NCBI GenBank assembly: GCA_902623185.1
Contig: CACNSW010000003.1
Location: forward strand, 22,911 to 86,910
DNA from: an uncultured SAR116 cluster alpha proteobacterium
Lineage (GTDB): Bacteria > Pseudomonadota > Alphaproteobacteria > Puniceispirillales > Puniceispirillaceae
Reading direction: 5' to 3'
Length of the DNA: 64,000 bases
This document shows positions 59,262 through 64,000 of this stretch, in pieces. Within the stretch, counting starts at the first letter, position 1. The number at the start of each line of letters is the position of its first letter. The position numbers were made by a program, and so were the translations under genes. The notes beneath the pieces were generated by a model. It made no database searches. It saw only the letters and a program-made list of their open reading frames with translations, and was not told the origin of the DNA.

Positions 59262-60482
59262 TCAATGTCCCGTGCTGTCGTCAAGTTGATTAACAGTGAA
59301 CTCTGCCGCACGCAGGTCGGCAATTATTTCGTCGACATGTTCCGGCCCACGGGTTTCAATCACAGCGTCGATCTTTGCTAGTTTTGCTGGTACATCATAA
59401 AACATGCGCTGATGGTAGATCTCGACAATGTTGCCGCCACAACGCCCGATCGAAGCAGTTATAGCCGCCAGCATACCCGGTTCGTCGGAAATGTCGACCC
59501 TGAGGCGCACAATTCGGCCATCTGACGCCATGTTGCGATTGAGAATTGAAGCAAGCAAGCGCGGGTCAATATTGCCGCCGCAGATCACGGCGCCCACGGT
59601 TTTGCCGGTGAACAGCGTTGGATGCTCATAGATGGCGGCAACACCTGCAGCGCCGGCACCCTCGGAGACAACACGTTGCTGTTCGATAAGTGCACCAACC
59701 GCCCATTCCAATGATTGCTCATTTACCAGTAGGATGTCATCTACAAGATCACTGACGACAGGTTTTGTCACGTCGCCGGGCTTTTTCACGGCGATGCCCT
59801 CGGCTAGCGTTTCGCCACCGCAAATGATCTCCTCGCCTGCAATAGCCATTTTCATTGTGGGGTAAAGTTCTGTTTGAACGCCATAGATTTTTAGATTTGG
59901 TCGGATTTCTCGAGCAATTGTGGCAATGCCGCCGATCAGGCCGCCGCCACCGATGGGCACAACCAAAATCTCAAGGTCCTGCCTTTCGGTTAGCATTTCA
60001 AGCCCTACCGTTCCTTGGCCCGCCATCACTAATTCATTGTCATAAGGATGGACCAGCGTTAGTCCACGCTTTTCAATTAAAGTGGCGACGGTGCTCTCAC
60101 ATTCGTTCAGATTTCGGCCTTCAAGCACCACCTCGGCATTAAAGCTGCGGGTTCGGGCCACTTTTGCAAAAGGAGTCTGTGCTGGCATTACGATCACCGC
60201 CGGGATGCCCATCTGCTGGGCATGATAGGCTACTGCCTGGGCATGATTGCCGGCTGACATGGCGATAACTCCTCGTTGTTTCTGATCGGCGTCAAATGAC
60301 ATCATGGCGATATAAGCGCCCCGCGCTTTGAAGGACGACGTATGTTGCAGACATTCGAGCTTGAGAACCATATCGCAGCCAAGGCTGCGTGAAAGCATCG
60401 GCGCATCGACAAGAGGGGTTCGCAGGATATGTCCCTCCAAAAGCTTCGCTGCGTTGAAGATTTCATCGGCGGTAACTGTCAT
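59262..60482 (-). CDS. threonine ammonia-lyase with C-terminal ACT domain
   Basis: SSFKARGAYIAMM, SAGNHAQAVAYHAQ, PIGGGGLIGG and ACT-like DISDEPGMLAAITASIGRCGGNIVEIYH. Confidence 0.94.
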   Translation of the reverse strand: MTVTADEIFNAAKLLEGHILRTPLVDAPMLSRSLGCDMVLKLECLQHTSSFKARGAYIAMMSFDADQKQRGVIAMSAGNHAQAVAYHAQQMGIPAVIVMPAQTPFAKVARTRSFNAEVVLEGRNLNECESTVATLIEKRGLTLVHPYDNELVMAGQGTVGLEMLTERQDLEILVVPIGGGGLIGGIATIAREIRPNLKIYGVQTELYPTMKMAIAGEEIICGGETLAEGIAVKKPGDVTKPVVSDLVDDILLVNEQSLEWAVGALIEQQRVVSEGAGAAGVAAIYEHPTLFTGKTVGAVICGGNIDPRLLASILNRNMASDGRIVRLRVDISDEPGMLAAITASIGRCGGNIVEIYHQRMFYDVPAKLAKIDAVIETRGPEHVDEIIADLRAAEFTVNQLDDSTGH

Positions 60483-60671
60483 TAAATTCCTCCAGTGCAA
60501 TTGGCTAGCTTTTGGCCTTCATGGCTACGGATAATGCGGTGGCCTTTACTGCAACCTTGGGGCTGGGGCGGCAGCTTTTCGATGTCGTGCATTATTTTTA
60601 CCTGAATGTAGTCGGGAGCTTTATTGGGATTTAGTTATACCACAAACACCTGGCCATTGATTCTGTTTCGC

Positions 60672-61667
60672 CTATTTATGCAATATTTTGGCGATATCTG
60701 GAGCAAAATACGTTAAGATCGCATCCGCTCCTGCTCGTTTGAAGGCGAGCATTGATTCCAGCAAGACGCGATCTCGGTCAAGCCATCCGTTTTGCGCGGC
60801 CGCGCAGATCATCGCATATTCGCCCGACACCTGATAGGCAACACAAGGGACACCAAATTTGGTTTTTGCGCGTTGTAGAATATCAAGATAGGGCATTCCC
60901 GGCTTGATAATAATAATGTCAGCACCTTCGGCAAGATCAAGAGCAATTTCGTGCATCGCTTCATTGCCATTTGCAGGATCCATCTGGTAGGTTGCTTTAC
61001 CATTAGTACCAAGCTGGCTGCCAGTGTTGATAGCCTCACGAAATGGCCCGTAGAAGCCAGATGCATATTTTGCTGCATAGGCCATGAGTTGGACGTCGAC
61101 ATGTCCGGACCGATTCAGCGCATCTCTGATTTCACCAACGCGTCCATCCATCATATCTGATGGCGCGATAATATCGCAGCCGGCATTGGCCTGATGCACA
61201 GCTTGTTCGCAAAGAATTGCAATAGTTTCATCATTTAGAATTCGGCCCTCGACAAAGAGCCCATCGTGGCCATGATCGGTAAATGGATCAAGCGCGACAT
61301 CGCAGATGACTCCAAGTTCTGGGTATGTTGCCTTGACAGCGGCAACGGCGCGGCAGACCAAATTTTCGCCATCGCGGGCCAGTGAGCCTGCTGGATCCTT
61401 TTGTTTAGGGTCAATCGAGGGGAAAATTGCAATTGCAGGAATGCCAAGCGCCATTGCCTGCCCGGCCTGCTTGACAAGGAGGTCTATTGACCACCGGTTA
61501 ACTCCTGGCATTGATAAAACATCATCTATGATGTTCTCACCCTCTATCACGAATAGAGGCCAAATAAGATCGTCAAGACTAATTTTGTTTTCGGCAACAA
61601 GGCGGCGGGAAAACGCCCTAATCCTGTTGCGACGCATACGCGTGGCTGGATATTCGCCTCTACTCAT
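60672..61667 (-). CDS. hemB: delta-aminolevulinic acid dehydratase (porphobilinogen synthase)
   Basis: LDDLIWPLFVIEG, DIIAPSDMMDGRVGEIR, YQMDPANGNEA, IIKPGMPYLDI motifs; start trimmed to Met 61667. Confidence 0.97.
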   Translation of the reverse strand: MSRGEYPATRMRRNRIRAFSRRLVAENKISLDDLIWPLFVIEGENIIDDVLSMPGVNRWSIDLLVKQAGQAMALGIPAIAIFPSIDPKQKDPAGSLARDGENLVCRAVAAVKATYPELGVICDVALDPFTDHGHDGLFVEGRILNDETIAILCEQAVHQANAGCDIIAPSDMMDGRVGEIRDALNRSGHVDVQLMAYAAKYASGFYGPFREAINTGSQLGTNGKATYQMDPANGNEAMHEIALDLAEGADIIIIKPGMPYLDILQRAKTKFGVPCVAYQVSGEYAMICAAAQNGWLDRDRVLLESMLAFKRAGADAILTYFAPDIAKILHK

Positions 61668-61861
61668 GACATCTCCGGTGGGAAAATAATAAAGAGGATC
61701 TCTTTGACAATAAATAGACAAAAATGGAAAATTTTTCAATGTACCTATCTGAGCCGGGATCTCACTTACGGATTTCAATGTAAAATTGGGCCAGCTTGAT
61801 CTGTCTTGACCATCCGGCAGTGCTTAATGCCTTCCATTAGAAAATAATACTAGCTATCACA

Positions 61862-62808
61862 ATGCATTTACATGCATGGCATGATGATAACCGAATTGGT
61901 CATGAGGTAATATCCAGTTCTGCGATAAAGGCCTTTCGTAATGGTGAGAACATACTGGAGGTTTATGACCAAATTAGGATTGGAAACAATGAAGCTGTTA
62001 CCTCTTTTTTTCGTACTGAGTAGATGATTGATTCCGTGGTCGCGAAATTTACATGTCCGATGATTGATATCGCTAATGCGTTGGTGATCGCAGGTGGGGC
62101 AAGCTTAGCGCAGGCATGCTAGCATGTGTTGATCAGTGAAGGCACCAAGCTAGCGATGCCGGAGGCGGCGACTGGTTTTTTTCTAGACGCAGCGTAGCGA
62201 GCGTCTTTTTGGGGTGATACCCCAGATCAATTGTGCTCTATTTTGGGATTATTGGGCACCTTCTTGAAGCGGCTCAATGTCTGCTCTTTGGGTTGGGTGG
62301 GACGATGGTGCCGGCCTCGCACATGACCATAGTGAGGCAAGAGCTGATGCGCTGCAAGACTGACCAGATTAAGATTGAGATTTAAAGATTCTACCTTGAT
62401 CCAGTCGCCGCAAGACCATCAAAGAAGCGGATTTTACTAGATCACATTTTTGTTGATAGCGGGCTTGTTGAGATCCAGAGCCTAGCCGCTCGTTTGGCGG
62501 AGATTGAAGGTGATACGCTAGCAGCAGAAATAGCAAAGGCATGGTTAATGAACTGTTCTAAGACACATCTTGATTAATTCCGGCTACTTCAATTTGCGGA
62601 GGTCATCCATATGCTGCCAGATGCGCTCTCGCTTAATTTTCAGCTTGCTATCAAAATGACAGCAGGTCCTGATTTTACCAAGGGTGTCCGAGCGGTGATG
62701 GCTGACAAGACAAATGACGCGTTTTAGTGGCCTGAGGGTCTTGCAGATGCTGGCAATGCCATAGTTGATGATGTTTTTTCTGGTTCAGGTCTGCCGACCT
62801 TGCGTTAA
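61862..62808 (+). pseudogene. degraded 3-hydroxyisobutyryl-CoA hydrolase / enoyl-CoA hydratase-like gene
   Basis: Conceptual translation keeps family blocks: AIKAFRNGENILEVYDQ, FFRTE*, VIAGGASLAQAC*HVLISEGTKLAMPEAATGFFLDA, FTKGVRAVMADKTNDAF*WPE; broken by TAG/TGA/TAA stops and at least one frame change. Confidence 0.8.
62185..62210 (+). terminator. terminator-like hairpin inside the pseudogene
   Basis: AGACGCagcgtagcgaGCGTCTtttt: 6-bp perfect stem with T tract. Confidence 0.4.
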
Positions 62809-62890
62809 AGCGAGACCGGCCGTAAATTGGCGCAGCAAGTAAGTCTCAACCGCCGCCAAATTGCCGCCCGACTTTTTAAAGGATAGCATT

Positions 62891-64000
62891 ATGCGCTTAA
62901 GCCAATATTTTTTACCAATGTTGAAAGAAACCCCAAAAGAGGCGCAAATCGTCTCGCACCGGTTAATGTTGCGCGCAGGAATGATTCAGCAATCGAGTGC
63001 AGGCATTTATTCTTGGCTGCCGCTTGGCAAGAAGGTGCTTGATCGAATTGAAGACATAGTCCGCGATGAACAAAACCGGGCTGGGGCGCTGGAAATCTTG
63101 ATGCCGACAATCCAGCCTGCCGAGCTTTGGCAAGAATCAGGCCGCTATGATGATTACGGAGTGGAGATGCTGCGTATTCGTGATCGGCATGACCGAGACA
63201 TACTATATGGGCCAACAAATGAGGAACAGATCACTGATATATTCCGCTCGCATGTGCGCAGCTACAAGTCTCTACCGCTGAATATGTATCATATCCAGTG
63301 GAAATTCCGTGATGAGGTGCGGCCACGCTTTGGCGTCATGCGTGGGCGCGAATTTTTAATGAAAGATGCCTATTCATTTGATTTAGATGCTGACAGCGCG
63401 CGCGTTGCCTATAACAAGATGTTCGTATCTTATCTAAAAACTTTTTCCCGCATGGGGCTTACAGCAATCCCGATGGAGGCTGACACTGGGCCAATTGGTG
63501 GGGATATGAGTCATGAATTCATCATCCTAGCAGAAACGGGCGAGAGCGGTGTGTTTTTTCATAAGGACTGGCTAAATACCGATCTTATAACCGATATTGA
63601 CTATGACCAGGATCTGCAACCAGTGGTTGACAAGTTTACATCGCTTTATGCGCGAGCGGATGAAAAGCATGACCCGGATCAGTTACCGATCGACGTCGCA
63701 GATCTGATGACGTTGCGCGGGATTGAAATTGGTCATATTTTTTATTTTGGAGATAAATATTCAGCAGCGATGGGTGCTAACGTGTCCGGCCCTGATGGCA
63801 AGTTGGTATCGGTTCATATGGGATCCTATGGTATTGGTGTTTCCCGACTTGTTGGCGGCATAATTGAGGCGAACCATGATAAAAAGGGAATTATTTGGCC
63901 AGAAGCAGTCGCCCCGTTTGACGTAGCCGTAGTTAATCTCAAACCAGGTGACATTGAATGTGACGTTGCCTCTGTTGATCTTTATGAGAAGCTAAAAATA
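62891..64000 (+). CDS. proS: prolyl-tRNA synthetase (partial, runs off window)
   Basis: Read from sequence (not in ORF track, no stop in window): [54 protein letters not shown]...[14 protein letters not shown]...[21 protein letters not shown]. Confidence 0.96.
   Translation, partial: MRLSQYFLPMLKETPKEAQIVSHRLMLRAGMIQQSSAGIYSWLPLGKKVLDRIEDIVRDEQNRAGALEILMPTIQPAELWQESGRYDDYGVEMLRIRDRHDRDILYGPTNEEQITDIFRSHVRSYKSLPLNMYHIQWKFRDEVRPRFGVMRGREFLMKDAYSFDLDADSARVAYNKMFVSYLKTFSRMGLTAIPMEADTGPIGGDMSHEFIILAETGESGVFFHKDWLNTDLITDIDYDQDLQPVVDKFTSLYARADEKHDPDQLPIDVADLMTLRGIEIGHIFYFGDKYSAAMGANVSGPDGKLVSVHMGSYGIGVSRLVGGIIEANHDKKGIIWPEAVAPFDVAVVNLKPGDIECDVASVDLYEKLKI

Noticed and set aside
60522-60638. 38-codon ORF (MATDNAVAFTATLGLGRQLFDVVHYFYLNVVGSFIGI) between hemB and threonine dehydratase
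   Set aside because: Too short to support without conservation or expression data
61862-62808. Stop-codon readthrough or recoding instead of pseudogene
   Set aside because: The first interruptions are all TAG, but later ones include TGA and TAA and the frame changes, which fits decay better than amber recoding

Overview
Chromosomal window from an alphaproteobacterium. Gene order and protein motifs are alphaproteobacterial and loosely SAR116/Rhodospirillales-like, but I cannot fix the taxon from sequence alone. I saw no CRISPR array, tRNA, rRNA or mobile element. Main blocks: (1) 178-7389: aldo/keto reductase, aldose 1-epimerase, then a FAD amine oxidase / DUF1365 / CFA-type methyltransferase / DUF3833 / SnoaL / SDR lipid-modification neighbourhood. 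(2) 7499-11830: a 1025-aa kinase (APH) - M23 peptidase - class III PLP enzyme fusion, next to an asparaginase II family gene. (3) 11827-33245: a large cobalamin biosynthesis locus with an adenosylcobalamin riboswitch in front of a HupE/UreJ-type transporter. It mixes 'aerobic' (CobN, CobH, CobK, CobL, CobM) and 'anaerobic' (CbiX, CbiD, CbiG) components. (4) 33297-40354: thiolase, FadB/J-like enzyme, two transporters, SprT-like protein, Fe/2OG oxygenase, HPF. (5) 40376-43454: nucleotide-loop/lower-ligand cobalamin genes. (6) 43535-61667: housekeeping genes (dapA, smpB, UDG, folK, rpoZ, spoT/relA, pdxJ, acpS, lepB, rnc, era, recO, parC, ate/bpt, threonine dehydratase, hemB). (7) 61862-62808: a decayed 3-hydroxyisobutyryl-CoA hydrolase-like pseudogene absent from the ORF track, followed by proS running off the window end. 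Best leads are the three-domain fusion protein, the chimeric cobalamin pathway with two chelatase types, and the pseudogene.
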